Source of the DNA: Paenibacillus tarimensis
GTDB taxonomy: Bacteria > Bacillota > Bacilli > Paenibacillales > Paenibacillaceae
Direction: 5' to 3'
DNA: 64,000 nt
Assembly: GCF_021532315.1 (NCBI RefSeq)
Contig: NZ_JAKGAO010000015.1
Span: 88,629 to 152,628 of the forward strand
In this document: piece after piece, positions 17,286 to 26,325 of the stretch
Layout of the letters: every line of letters begins with the position of its first letter
Position numbering within the stretch: position 1 is the first letter of the stretch
Made by a program: the position numbers and the translations under genes
Notes under the pieces: model-generated
What the model saw: only the letters and a program-made list of their open reading frames with translations
Databases searched by the model: none
Told to the model about the DNA's origin: nothing

Positions 17286-17921
17286 GTGTACATCTATGCA
17301 GCGATTGGAGATTCGTTAACCGCCGGGGTGGGAGCACCCGAGGGGTGCGGATTTGCTCCCCGTTACCGGCAGGCTGCCCAGGTACATCTGCGGCAGCCGG
17401 TTCAACTTGCTGCGGTTGGTGTTCCCGGCATAGACGCATCCAGTCTTGCCAGGCTGCTGCAGTCAGACCCCGAGCTTCACATGCTGCTTCGGCAAGCCCG
17501 GATCATCTCCTTAACAATCGGAGGCAATGACTTAATTGCTGCCGCCAAAGCCTATTTAATTGACGAGGACCCTTCGCACTTCGAGCGGGCGTTGAAGGCA
17601 TTCAAGCCCTCGTATGGCAGCATTATCCGCCAGCTTACCGGAGTAAAGAACGGGACGGGCGCCAGCCGTATTGTGCGGATTGCCAATCTGTACAACCCGT
17701 TCCCCGGCCATCCGGTCGCCGTAAGATGGGTTGCGAGGTTCAACACTTATATCCAAGAGTGTGCCAAGGGCCATCATAATCTGGCAGTCGCCGATCTCCA
17801 CCGTCTGGTGTCCGGTAATGTGAACCGGGTGCTCGCCCCCGACCGTGTCCATCTCAATGCAAGAGGATATCAGCTGATGGCGGAGCAATTCGACCGGCTT
17901 GGCTACAAGCCCCTTGACTGA
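17286..17921 (+). CDS. GDSL/SGNH-family lipase or esterase
   Basis: About 211 residues. Block I is AAIGDSLTAG with the catalytic Ser, the block II Gly lies in AVGVPG, block III is TIGGNDL, and block V is DRVHLNARGY with catalytic Asp and His (D-x-x-H). It is a full SGNH hydrolase that cleaves esters or acetyl groups; no signal peptide, so the substrate is likely intracellular. GTG 17286 is preferred since GGGAGGGG ends 6 nt before it; ATG 17280 is in frame but abuts that site. A perfect hairpin terminator follows. Confidence 0.87.
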   Translation: MYIYAAIGDSLTAGVGAPEGCGFAPRYRQAAQVHLRQPVQLAAVGVPGIDASSLARLLQSDPELHMLLRQARIISLTIGGNDLIAAAKAYLIDEDPSHFERALKAFKPSYGSIIRQLTGVKNGTGASRIVRIANLYNPFPGHPVAVRWVARFNTYIQECAKGHHNLAVADLHRLVSGNVNRVLAPDRVHLNARGYQLMAEQFDRLGYKPLD

Positions 17922-17960
17922 CCGGCGCGGGGTATAATGTAGCTTTGCTGCAAAGAAAAT

Positions 17961-18004
17961 AAAAGCCGCAGGTACGGAAGCAAGCTTCCGTACCTGCGGC
18001 TTTT
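17961..18004. terminator. bidirectional rho-independent terminator
   Basis: AAAAGCCGCAGGTACGGAAG, a 5-nt loop, and its exact complement ending CTTTT form a long perfect stem with A and T runs on both sides. It serves the GDSL gene and the converging minus-strand gene at 18022. Confidence 0.92.
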
Positions 18005-18021
18005 CTATTGAAGTGCGTCCA

Positions 18022-18372
18022 TTAAATGAATGGCCTGGTGATGACCAGGGGCTGATGTGGAGGCACATCCCCATCATACCCATAGCCATAGCCGTAACCG
18101 AACCCCGGCAGAGCGAACAAGGCCGCGATTGCTGCGAATGCAAGAACTACAGCTGCGAGAAAGGCAGATACGCGGGCCTTACCCGACTTGCGTCTTTTCT
18201 TCGAGCGTGAGCCTGCTATGGCAGCCTGGTTATACGGAGTTATGGCCAGCTGGCCCCCTCCCACTCTTGCCACCGTGCCAACTATTTTACGGCCGTCATG
18301 CGTAACCGCACACACCGGCATCCCTACATATGGGCTCACCGTCATCTCATTCAGCGGATGAATCGGATGCAT
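18022..18372 (-). CDS. small single-helix protein, unknown
   Basis: 116 residues. The N-terminal half (YVGMPVCAVTHDGRKIVGTV) resembles a short beta domain seen in small Paenibacillaceae proteins. A basic stretch SRSKKRRKSGK is followed by one membrane helix (about 80-103), then a Gly-Tyr run (FGYGYGYGYDG) and a Pro-rich tail. This suggests a membrane-anchored protein with the N-terminus inside. The start at 18372 has GGAAGG upstream; an ATG 7 codons earlier is possible. Function not recognised. Confidence 0.6.
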   Translation of the reverse strand: MHPIHPLNEMTVSPYVGMPVCAVTHDGRKIVGTVARVGGGQLAITPYNQAAIAGSRSKKRRKSGKARVSAFLAAVVLAFAAIAALFALPGFGYGYGYGYDGDVPPHQPLVITRPFI

Positions 18373-18511
18373 TCCGCCACTTCCTTCCCTCAAGTGGTGT
18401 CCGTACTTATGCAGTGTACGGCGCTGCGGCTCCAGCGGTATGGACGGGTGGCGGCTAGAACGCCTGAAGTTGGAGAAGTTGGCCGGATGCTCAGTGTACA
18501 GTCAATCTCGC

Positions 18512-21500
18512 TTACCGGCTCATGCCTTGTACGAGCACGGCGATCATCTTGGCTGCTTCTGCGCGTGTAGCTTGACCCTTCGGGTTAAACATGCCGCTGC
18601 CCTGGCCTTCGATAATTCCTGCCTGCTGCATGGAGCGAACGCTGTCTGCCGCCCAGCTGCTGATCTTGCTGCCGTCCGCAAAGGCGGATGCTTCCTGATC
18701 AGACGGCAGTGCAAGCCCGGCCTGTTCGGCATAACGGGCAAGCATGACCGACAGCTCCTCGCGTGTAATATGTCCGTCCGGATTGAACCGGCTGCCGCCG
18801 ACTCCTTTCACAATACCGTTCTCTGCGGCCCATGCGGTATAAAGGGCATACCAGGAATCAGCTTCTACGTCGCTGAACAGACGGGTGCTGTACTTCGTGA
18901 GGTCCGCACCGGACAGCTTGGCAAGCAGAACCGTCATTTCGGCACGGGTAACCGCTCTGCCTGGAGCAAATTTTCCATTGCCAATGCCGTCAACGATACC
19001 GCGCGCAGCCAGATAGGATATATAATCAGCGGCCCAGCCGGACACATCCTCGAACATAACCTTGTTATAGCCCACAGCATACGTCGAGAAATGCTTCACC
19101 TTGAACACCATTCGGCCTGCCGCTGCGTCGTAGTGTCCATTGTTAACAGCGGTCAACTGGCCGTTGCCGGATACATGGTAGGCCACAAGTGCCTGGATGT
19201 CCTCACCGGCAGCTGGTGTGTACGGGATGCTCAGCTGAACGGTTCCGCCGCCAAAATCCGTTACGGCCTTTCCGCCGGTTGTTACTGTGAAATCGACGAC
19301 CGGACGGCCAGCAACGGCCTGCTGTACGGACTGCGGCAGCGAAGCGGCATCCACGCTTGATACGTTAAAGCTGATTGTGCCTTGAAGACTTCTTTGCAAG
19401 CTGGACATACTTTGCTTGTCAAATGACATCTGGCCAATCTGTGTGTTCACGCTCATATGGTCCAGATTCATGTTAAATAATGCGGATGCCGTCTCTTCTT
19501 CAAATAAGACCTCATATGCCCCGGCATCCTGGGCCTCCTCCACGCGGAATTCCAGACCGTGCGGAACGGTAACATCAGCCAGCAAATTCTGGCTCTTGGT
19601 GAGCTGATCCATTGCCACGACTGCCCTTACTACACCCTGATGCGGTGAAGGTGTCAGAGGAACTATGACATCCTTGTTCTGTTCATACAACCACGGCAGA
19701 TGATCCTGCATCTGTTCAGGCCGTGGCGATGGGGATGGCATATAGCCAGGTGATCCGCCGCCTGACCCGCCCGAATCTCCGTTACCCGGAGTGCCGGGCT
19801 GTTCGGCCGGGTCCTTATAGCCCTTATTCAGCTGATATACAGCAACCGTACCGCTTACCTCATGGGCCGCCAGTATGAGCGGATAGCGGGTTGGGCTGTC
19901 TTCCGCTTTCACCACAGCAAGCCCTTCAGGCGAGACATCTCCCGCAATAGGCGCCGAGTAATCACGTGTGTTCATATAATCATAGTAAGCCGCTTTACCC
20001 GGATCGGTAATATCGTACACCATGACGCCGCCGATCCGCTCCAGCCCTGCAACGGCATAGAGCCTGCCTTCCGCTTCCAGAACCTTAATATCCTCAGGCT
20101 CAGGCCCCTTCTTGCCGCTGCGGTCATCCAGCTTGGTATTTTTGTTAGACGCGTTAAAATATTTGGGATACAGCTCTGCAGTCCGCTTCTCAAACTCGCT
20201 GCCGCTGTCATAGACAAGCTCCATCGTCTCCGCATCCCAGATCGAGAAGGAGCGTCCTCCGAGCACATACTGCTTGCCTTCCTCCAGACCATCGTGCTCT
20301 TCATTCTTCAGCATTTCAACCTTGCGTCCGTCAATCTCGACGGAATGGATGTTCTCATAGTCGCCCCACTCCCTCGCATCGCCTTCATTAGCCGTAAGCA
20401 GGTACGTTTTGCCGCCAATCTCCGCTGCCGCCAGGCCGTCCGGCATATAGACGCCGTGCACCGGCTGGCTCTTGAGCTCAGCCTTACCGTCCTTCAAGAG
20501 GTCAAGCTCATTACCCGGCTGGCTGTGATCCTTGAACCCGAGCCCCCGCACACTTGTAAAACGGTATTTCGCGATATCCAGAACAGCAATGGCATTCGCT
20601 TCCTGCAGCGACACATACGCCATCCTGCTGTTCTTGTCCACGGCGATGTACTCAGGTTCAAGATCAACAGACGGCGCTGCTCCCTTCTTCAGAAGCACCT
20701 TATCCGCCACAAGCTGATCGCGCTTGGCGTCAAAGGCATCGAATGTCACGTTGACGGCTTCGGCACTCTTCACGCCATGCCTCAGGTCGATGACTGAGAC
20801 AGACCCTTTCGGATCAACGGCGCCTTCCCCATAGCCTGCTCTTGGCTCCCCTTCATTAGCCGTCAGAATATACTGTCCGTCCGGCGTGAAGGCCAGCATA
20901 TCCGGCTGTACACCAACCCGGATATAATGGATCAGGCTGCCGTCATAATCGAGAACTAGGACAGCACCTGGCTTCGTATGATCCTTCTCCTGCACGGCGA
21001 CCGCCACGATATTCCGCTCGGTATTGATATCCACGCTTGTAATGTCCCCGAAGGTGAAGTCCGGGACCATACCGGTGACGTCGATCCGCTTGTCAAGCTT
21101 GTACGTATTCTCCTCCTCACTCTTCACATCAGCAAGGCTCACGATATCTATCTTCTGCTCCATTCCGTTAACCAGATACATCTTCTTGTTATCGGGATTG
21201 TACTTCACGATCTCCGCTACTCCGCCGTCTTCGCTCTGATAGCCGGTCGAATAGCTGCCCAGATAGGAGATTTTCTTCGGCTCTGTCTTCACATGCAGAC
21301 GGCGCTCAGCATCAAGCTTCGCGATATCCGCCTTGCTGATATACGAGATCAATGCCTCATCCAATGCGGCAAAATTATTCAGCACCGCCGGTTCTGCAAG
21401 CACCGTGTATCCGTCCCCGCCCGCTGCCATGAAGTCATTGGTGGCAACCACATAGCTTTCCGTATCGGACATAGGTTGTCCATTCACGGTAACTGCGGTA

Positions 21501-23470
21501 ACACGCCCCTTCTCAACAGGAGTGGAGCCGGACATCACAGTGTATTTGTCCACGGTGACTTCCATGCCGGCAAAATGCGGGAACGAGCCTGCGCCAAACG
21601 TCATTCCCTGCTCAAGCGCCGCCTTGATCTGTGCGCCTGTTAGTGACTTGGTCACAATATAGTTGCCGAATGGCAGGACATCCAGCACCTGCCCCTTCGT
21701 AATATCGCCTGCCGTTATGGACTCCCGGATGCCGCCGCCGTTGGTGATGGCGATCTGCGCACCGCTCTCATCCAGCATAGCGCTTGTAATCAGTCTGCCG
21801 AGATTGGTCTCGCCGCTACGCACGTTGTCCCTTACGCCGTCAAGCTTAATTGGCGTTGTTCCAATCGTCACATCCTTGATCGCGGACTGCCGCTCAATAA
21901 TGGCATTATAGACTGCCTTGACAGCCGGGTCCTCCGGATATTGCTCCAGCGTCAGCTCGGAAGCAGGGATGCTCCTGGCCTGCAGCTGCTTCTCGTTCGT
22001 CTCCTTGTTATAAGCGACCGTAACCACTCCGGCATTCTTGAAATATTCGCCTGCGCTGGCAATTAGAACACCGTTCACCCTCTGGCCCTGCGGGTAGTTC
22101 GAGTGGCTGTGCCCGTCAATAATCAGATCAATACCCGGCACATGCTGAGCGATGTCCGTGCTCTTGATTGTGCTTAAAGGGTCATCACCCAGATGCGACA
22201 GCGCAATAATGAACTGTGCTCCTTCGGCCTTAAGGTCTGCCACCATCTCCTTGGACAGCTCAATGATCTGCTCATCCGAGCCAAAATCGATGCCTTCCAC
22301 ATTCTTCGGGTTCGTCTTGTAGGCAGTCTCAGGCGTTGACAAGCCGAAGATGCCGAACGTGACGCCCCCCGCCTCTTGAATGACGGCACGGTTAAATGGC
22401 GTCCCCCCGTCCTTGACTGCGTTAGCGGACAAGACCGCTGCACCGGACAGCTCCTCCAGCTCCAGCAGCCTCTCCCATCCATAGTTAAAATCATGGTTGC
22501 CTGCGGAGATCGCCGTGTATCCTACTGCCCGAACCAGCTCGGCAATGCTCGCCCCTCTCTCCAAAGTTGCAATCGTCTGTCCATGGAAAATGTCGCCTGC
22601 GTCCAGCACGATTTTCCCGGATGCGCCCTCACTTTCACGGTCAATGAAGGTCTTGAACTGGGCGAAGCCAATCTGACCCGAACCATTCTTCGCTCTGCTA
22701 TGTATGTCATTGGTGTGGAAAATCTTGATCACTGCCGTGTCGCCGCCAGGCACTGGTCCCGGGATCTCTGGTGCGATGCCCCAAGCTCCGTCAGCCAGAC
22801 TGCGCGGCCGGTTAGCCGCGATAAAAGCAGCGTCTGCCACGCCTGCCTTATACTCCAGCACCTGGAAATCCGCCGCGTTCTCATTCGTATCCTTGAAATC
22901 TGTCCGGCGGACGGATTTTTGCTTGGAGATGGAAGCTACAGGGCTTCCTTCACCGCCCGCTTCCTTCACGGCAAGCTGGTCCACTGGCACGGACTCGCTG
23001 TTTACCACGCGGATATTGTACTGATCATTGTCTATATACCGCTCCGGCCAGTCCAGATCATACTGCGCTACCCTGACGGTCACCAGTTCATCCGGTGTCG
23101 TCTCGGCCGCCCCGCGAATCAGGTAGGAGGTATAAGCCGGAACAATACCATCCAGACTTGTGTATACCGATTCACCCACCGTGCTTCCGAGATGCTTGGA
23201 GCCTGACCTTGCGGACGAATATTCAACCTTCCAGCCGCTTAAATCGATAGGCTCGTCTGTCGGATTATACAATTCAATAAAGCTGTGTGTAATAGGTGTA
23301 TCACTCTTGCCGCCCCCGCCGTAAACCTGATTAATAATCAGGTGGTCAGGATAGCTGCTACCTTCCGCGTATGCGGTTATGTGGTACCCTGCAAGTACCT
23401 GAAGCGCTAACAATGCTGCCATGCCAAGTGAAAACCATCTCTTCAACCTGCCTGCATGCCACTCTTTCAT
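18512..23470 (-). CDS. S-layer-anchored multidomain 5'-nucleotidase/metallophosphoesterase
   Basis: 1652 residues. A signal peptide (1-35) is followed by a lamin-tail-like domain (about 40-165: LIINQVYGGGG, FIELYNPTDEPIDLSGW). A calcineurin-like metallophosphoesterase follows (about 245-455: HTNDIHSR, DAGDIFHG, GNHDFNYGW, GHSHS). Next is a 5'-nucleotidase C-terminal domain (about 500-690: ETNLGRL, ITNGGGIRE). Then comes a beta-propeller of the choice-of-anchor-I or esterase-like type (about 735-1205). A Gly/Ser/Pro linker and an extra beta domain lead to three SLH modules (about 1470-1650). It would release phosphate from extracellular nucleotides while held on the cell wall. The layout resembles Bacillus YvnB plus SLH. 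ATG follows GAAGGAGA. Confidence 0.92.
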   Translation of the reverse strand: MKEWHAGRLKRWFSLGMAALLALQVLAGYHITAYAEGSSYPDHLIINQVYGGGGKSDTPITHSFIELYNPTDEPIDLSGWKVEYSSARSGSKHLGSTVGESVYTSLDGIVPAYTSYLIRGAAETTPDELVTVRVAQYDLDWPERYIDNDQYNIRVVNSESVPVDQLAVKEAGGEGSPVASISKQKSVRRTDFKDTNENAADFQVLEYKAGVADAAFIAANRPRSLADGAWGIAPEIPGPVPGGDTAVIKIFHTNDIHSRAKNGSGQIGFAQFKTFIDRESEGASGKIVLDAGDIFHGQTIATLERGASIAELVRAVGYTAISAGNHDFNYGWERLLELEELSGAAVLSANAVKDGGTPFNRAVIQEAGGVTFGIFGLSTPETAYKTNPKNVEGIDFGSDEQIIELSKEMVADLKAEGAQFIIALSHLGDDPLSTIKSTDIAQHVPGIDLIIDGHSHSNYPQGQRVNGVLIASAGEYFKNAGVVTVAYNKETNEKQLQARSIPASELTLEQYPEDPAVKAVYNAIIERQSAIKDVTIGTTPIKLDGVRDNVRSGETNLGRLITSAMLDESGAQIAITNGGGIRESITAGDITKGQVLDVLPFGNYIVTKSLTGAQIKAALEQGMTFGAGSFPHFAGMEVTVDKYTVMSGSTPVEKGRVTAVTVNGQPMSDTESYVVATNDFMAAGGDGYTVLAEPAVLNNFAALDEALISYISKADIAKLDAERRLHVKTEPKKISYLGSYSTGYQSEDGGVAEIVKYNPDNKKMYLVNGMEQKIDIVSLADVKSEEENTYKLDKRIDVTGMVPDFTFGDITSVDINTERNIVAVAVQEKDHTKPGAVLVLDYDGSLIHYIRVGVQPDMLAFTPDGQYILTANEGEPRAGYGEGAVDPKGSVSVIDLRHGVKSAEAVNVTFDAFDAKRDQLVADKVLLKKGAAPSVDLEPEYIAVDKNSRMAYVSLQEANAIAVLDIAKYRFTSVRGLGFKDHSQPGNELDLLKDGKAELKSQPVHGVYMPDGLAAAEIGGKTYLLTANEGDAREWGDYENIHSVEIDGRKVEMLKNEEHDGLEEGKQYVLGGRSFSIWDAETMELVYDSGSEFEKRTAELYPKYFNASNKNTKLDDRSGKKGPEPEDIKVLEAEGRLYAVAGLERIGGVMVYDITDPGKAAYYDYMNTRDYSAPIAGDVSPEGLAVVKAEDSPTRYPLILAAHEVSGTVAVYQLNKGYKDPAEQPGTPGNGDSGGSGGGSPGYMPSPSPRPEQMQDHLPWLYEQNKDVIVPLTPSPHQGVVRAVVAMDQLTKSQNLLADVTVPHGLEFRVEEAQDAGAYEVLFEEETASALFNMNLDHMSVNTQIGQMSFDKQSMSSLQRSLQGTISFNVSSVDAASLPQSVQQAVAGRPVVDFTVTTGGKAVTDFGGGTVQLSIPYTPAAGEDIQALVAYHVSGNGQLTAVNNGHYDAAAGRMVFKVKHFSTYAVGYNKVMFEDVSGWAADYISYLAARGIVDGIGNGKFAPGRAVTRAEMTVLLAKLSGADLTKYSTRLFSDVEADSWYALYTAWAAENGIVKGVGGSRFNPDGHITREELSVMLARYAEQAGLALPSDQEASAFADGSKISSWAADSVRSMQQAGIIEGQGSGMFNPKGQATRAEAAKMIAVLVQGMSR

Positions 23471-23723
23471 ACCGGTCTCCTTCTGCTCCCAAAGTTCTAC
23501 CAGCCGCTATATACCAAGCAAGCATGGTAGTTACTTCTAAAATTAAAAGAAGGAGATATTTTTTACAACCCATATAGGCAGTAATCATTAACCGGAAAAT
23601 ATTATACTTTTGTAAAGAATAGCGGAACCTTCCCAAAAGCCTTTTCTGGACCGGAACACAAGCCGCGGACTGACGTACGCATATTCTGTATTACTCGACA
23701 AGGAAAGGGGATTAGGGGAATAC

Positions 23724-24605
23724 ATGCCCAAAGTGTCTGTCATCATGTCAGTGTACAACAATGCGCCTTACCTCCAGGAGGCCGTATCCAGTATTCTCTG
23801 CCAGAGCTTCAGAGATTTTGAATTGCTGATCTTCGATGACTGCTCAACTGATGGCTCCTCGGAAATTCTGGACAGTATTAAAGACCCGCGCGTGCGTGTC
23901 ATCCACAATTCGTATAACAGGGGCCTAGTCGCTAATCTCAACGCGGGTCTAGACATGGCCCAAAGTAAATATATCGCCAGAATGGACGGCGATGATATCA
24001 GCTATCCCGACCGGTTCCTGCTGCAGATTCAGTTCATGGACGCGAATCCCGATATTGGCTTATGCAGTACGGCGATGCAGGTATCAACAGCCGGGAAACC
24101 CAAGATTAATCCGCTTCGGCACGAGGATATTCAGGCATGGCTGCTGTTCCACTGCTGCATTAGTCACCCGGTTGTCATGATGCGGAACAGTATTATACAG
24201 CAGCATCATATCCGTTATGATGCCAACTACCCGCATGCGGAAGACTACGAGCTGTGGAACAGAGTGGCCCCCTATGTCAAGATGGCTAACCTGCCCGAGG
24301 TGCTCTTTTATTACAGAAGGCACACCGGACAGGTCTCAAGCCAGCATGTTAAAGTCCAGAATGACTCGGCTAAACGGGTCCGAATGAGAGAATTTAACAA
24401 TCTCGGCCTCTATCCCACTGAGGAAGAGTATAAAATCCATATGAGATGTGTTGACTTCGCTATTAACCCGCACGACCCGGTCCACTATTATCCGGCATTG
24501 GCATGGGCGGAGAAGCTGCTGGCACAGAACCGTGTGGCTAAGCGGTTTAACCAGGAGGCGCTTAACATCGCGCTGTCCCGCTGTATTTCCCGGCTGCCTT
24601 ACTGA
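23724..24605 (+). CDS. family 2 glycosyltransferase
   Basis: 293 residues with a GT-A fold. PKVSVIMSVYNNAPYLQEAV is the typical start, IFDDCSTDGSSEIL carries the nucleotide-binding Asp pair and ARMDGDDIS holds the DxD metal site. The later HAEDYELWNRV has the ED motif that often gives the base. It transfers a sugar from a nucleotide sugar to a polysaccharide or wall acceptor; the sugar is unknown. ATG follows AAAGGGGATTAGGGG. It stands alone, divergent from the S-layer phosphoesterase, and ends at a strong terminator. Confidence 0.87.
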   Translation: MPKVSVIMSVYNNAPYLQEAVSSILCQSFRDFELLIFDDCSTDGSSEILDSIKDPRVRVIHNSYNRGLVANLNAGLDMAQSKYIARMDGDDISYPDRFLLQIQFMDANPDIGLCSTAMQVSTAGKPKINPLRHEDIQAWLLFHCCISHPVVMMRNSIIQQHHIRYDANYPHAEDYELWNRVAPYVKMANLPEVLFYYRRHTGQVSSQHVKVQNDSAKRVRMREFNNLGLYPTEEEYKIHMRCVDFAINPHDPVHYYPALAWAEKLLAQNRVAKRFNQEALNIALSRCISRLPY

Positions 24606-24627
24606 CGCGCATGCATCTGCAGCGCTT

Positions 24628-24663
24628 CAAGGCCCCCGATGGATTGTCGGGGGCCTTGTTTTT
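24628..24663 (+). terminator. rho-independent terminator
   Basis: CAAGGCCCCCGA, a 7-nt loop, and TCGGGGGCCTTG form a perfect 12-bp stem followed by TTTTT, 22 nt after the glycosyltransferase stop. Confidence 0.93.
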
Positions 24664-24719
24664 CAAGCTCTAATGCTGGATCGTCTGATTGATAACTTAA
24701 GCGGCTAAAGTCCAGCAGA

Positions 24720-25505
24720 TTACACACGCTGCTGTGCGTACCCGCATACCAGAATATACTCCGGTCCTTCCCCAGCCGGGGTACCATCATACCACCCGTA
24801 TTCTTCTTGAATCACGAAGCCAGCTGAGTGAAGAAGGCTGCGTATATCATCACCATAGAAGTAGCGGAGCCGAAGGCTGTCCTTGAACTCTTCTACGGTT
24901 CCATCCTGTCTATGTATCCGGTAGTAAAGATCCGTGTACAGCAGCCGCTTCTCCGTGTCGCAGGCCTTCTTGATGGAATGACGGGTCACACGCTCCCCGC
25001 TCGCAAGCTTTGTTTCATAGTCCAAGTGCTCCTCGGGATCAACCCACCAGTCCCCCATCTGCCGGATGGGCTTGAAGATGTTAATGATGAACTGTCCTCC
25101 AGGCTCGAGATGCTCTCTGGCACAAGTGAGACAATTCAGCGCCTGCTCATCGGTCTCCAGTGACTGGAAGCTGCGGAACGGGATGAAGATCAGGTTAAAA
25201 CGCTCCTCCAACGAGAAATCCGTCATATCTCCCTGCCCCATATGAAGACGGCTGCGTATCGCAGCGGGCAGCTCAACCGCCTTGGCGGCCATCACCTCCA
25301 GCATGGCTGGCGAATAGTCGAGCCCCCAGACCTCCGCTCCAGCTTCGGCAAGCGGAATCGTGATTCTGCCTGTACCGCACGCCAGCTCCAGCACCCTGCC
25401 CCCAAGCTTCCTTGCACGTTCCACATAGAAGGGGATGTCCGCCGTGAAGACCGCACGGTTATCAGCGTCATACAGCGCGGCTGTGTTCAGATATAAGTTC
25501 TCCAT
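24720..25505 (-). CDS. class I SAM-dependent methyltransferase
   Basis: 261 residues. Motif I is VLELACGTGRITIPLAEAG (about 37-55), then WGLDYSPAML gives the acidic residue that binds the ribose of SAM, and NLIFIPFRSFQSL and EPGGQFIINIF are motifs II and III. The C-terminal part (YRIHRQDGTVEEF, SAGFVIQEEYG) is typical of UbiE/Methyltransf_25-type proteins. Acceptor unknown. ATG follows GGGGAGGTGA. It faces the glycosyltransferase and shares no operon. Confidence 0.85.
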   Translation of the reverse strand: MENLYLNTAALYDADNRAVFTADIPFYVERARKLGGRVLELACGTGRITIPLAEAGAEVWGLDYSPAMLEVMAAKAVELPAAIRSRLHMGQGDMTDFSLEERFNLIFIPFRSFQSLETDEQALNCLTCAREHLEPGGQFIINIFKPIRQMGDWWVDPEEHLDYETKLASGERVTRHSIKKACDTEKRLLYTDLYYRIHRQDGTVEEFKDSLRLRYFYGDDIRSLLHSAGFVIQEEYGWYDGTPAGEGPEYILVCGYAQQRV

Positions 25506-25820
25506 TCCGTCACCTCCCCGGATTTGTATGAATAATAGACGGAATATAAGAATCTGTCAATCCTGTGAACTAAGCCGTCTGCTCCGGTTCCCAAGTAAAA
25601 AACCATAGACGAAGAGAGTTATTGCAAAAAGGACTGAGCCATGGAACTGTAGATCTGCTGCGATTAATCTGGTTTCCGTTCGGCAGAAACTTCCATTACT
25701 TGTAACCGGAATGGGAAGTTCGGGATTATCGAATGGATATCGATATCTGAACTTGGCGTTTCTGATTATAGATCGCATGCCGGAGATTTGGATACGCAGC
25801 GCTTTAATGTAGTCAGGTCT
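25506..25820. other. gene-free stretch between methyltransferase gene and repeat array
   Basis: About 315 nt. A 73-codon minus-strand frame (25557-25778) exists but has no ribosome-binding site and no recognised similarity. CTGAGCCATGGAACTG and GGTTTCCGTTCGG loosely echo the repeat motif found just downstream, so the whole stretch to 26003 may be one repeated intergenic element. Confidence 0.35.
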
Positions 25821-26003
25821 TTACGGAACTGAGAAGCGGTATTCATTGAATTAGAGTCATTTTTGAATGGTTACGGAACTCAGAGGCTTTAATGTCCCCC
25901 TATCATTAAAGATCCCCTTGAAATGGATCGAATAGCAGCGCTGAGTTCCGTTACCCGCTGAAGCGACCTGCATTCAGTGAAATAAGGGCGCTGAGTTCTG
26001 TTA
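25821..26003. repeat. intergenic array of a 13-nt inverted repeat with exact 50-nt spacing (copy B)
   Basis: TTACGGAACTGAG at 25821 and TTACGGAACTCAG at 25871 are 50 nt apart. Their reverse complements CTGAGTTCCGTTA at 25941 and CTGAGTTCTGTTA at 25991 are again 50 nt apart. All four are placed symmetrically about position 25912. Between them lies a small hairpin CTTTAATG ... CATTAAAG (25887-25910). GGTTTAAAT and TGCCAAACC follow the last copy, as GGTTTAAAT and GCCATGTTTAGG do in array A. No gene overlaps it. Confidence 0.75.
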
Positions 26004-26046
26004 GGTTTAAATTATGCCAAACCGGAAGAAGTCTGCTCGCGGATTG

Positions 26047-26229
26047 CTATATTAGCCCCCGCTCCCGGTTCATCCCACCATCCTCGGTCTCCCCACAGGA
26101 ACACATTGTGCAAAATCGGCCTTTACACCGAAGTGGAACACATTTCATCTCATGGCATCCTTCGCATACCATCAGCTTAAACCCCTTCCGCGGATCACCC
26201 CACTTACGGAACTTCTCCACTTCCCTCAA
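26047..26229 (-). mobile_element. IS91-like transposase zinc-binding remnant
   Basis: A 60-codon piece with EVEKFRKWGDPRKGFKLMVC followed by EGCHEMKCVPLRCKGRFCTMC. The C-x2-C ... C-x4-C-x2-C spacing and the phrases GDPRKGF and RCKGRFCxxCxCGETE match, from memory, the N-terminal zinc-binding region of IS91-family transposases. The catalytic part is absent, the frame ends after GGMNRERGLI, and no terminal repeats can be seen. It is a dead fragment lying between the repeat array and the GH105 gene terminator. Confidence 0.55.
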
Positions 26230-26256
26230 AAAAATTTATACTTCCCTTTATGTGTA

Positions 26257-26296
26257 CAAAAAAGCCGCGAGACCGATGATCCAGTCTCACGGCTTC
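26257..26296 (-). terminator. terminator of the GH105 operon
   Basis: AAGCCGCGAGAC and GTCTCACGGCTT form a 12-bp stem with one mismatch and a 10-nt loop. On the minus strand it is followed by TTTTTTG; the other side also has CCTTTT. It lies 30 nt after the GH105 stop. Confidence 0.85.
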
Positions 26297-26325
26297 CTTT
26301 TACTATAATAACCGCCTTCCGCTCC

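Noticed and set aside
25557..25778. 73-codon minus-strand frame in the gap before array B
   Set aside because: No ribosome site and no recognised similarity; more likely part of a repeated intergenic element.
13457..26003. Regular 50-nt spacing first looked like a CRISPR array
   Set aside because: Only four short copies per site, two of them inverted, with no constant direct repeat of 25-37 nt and no cas genes.
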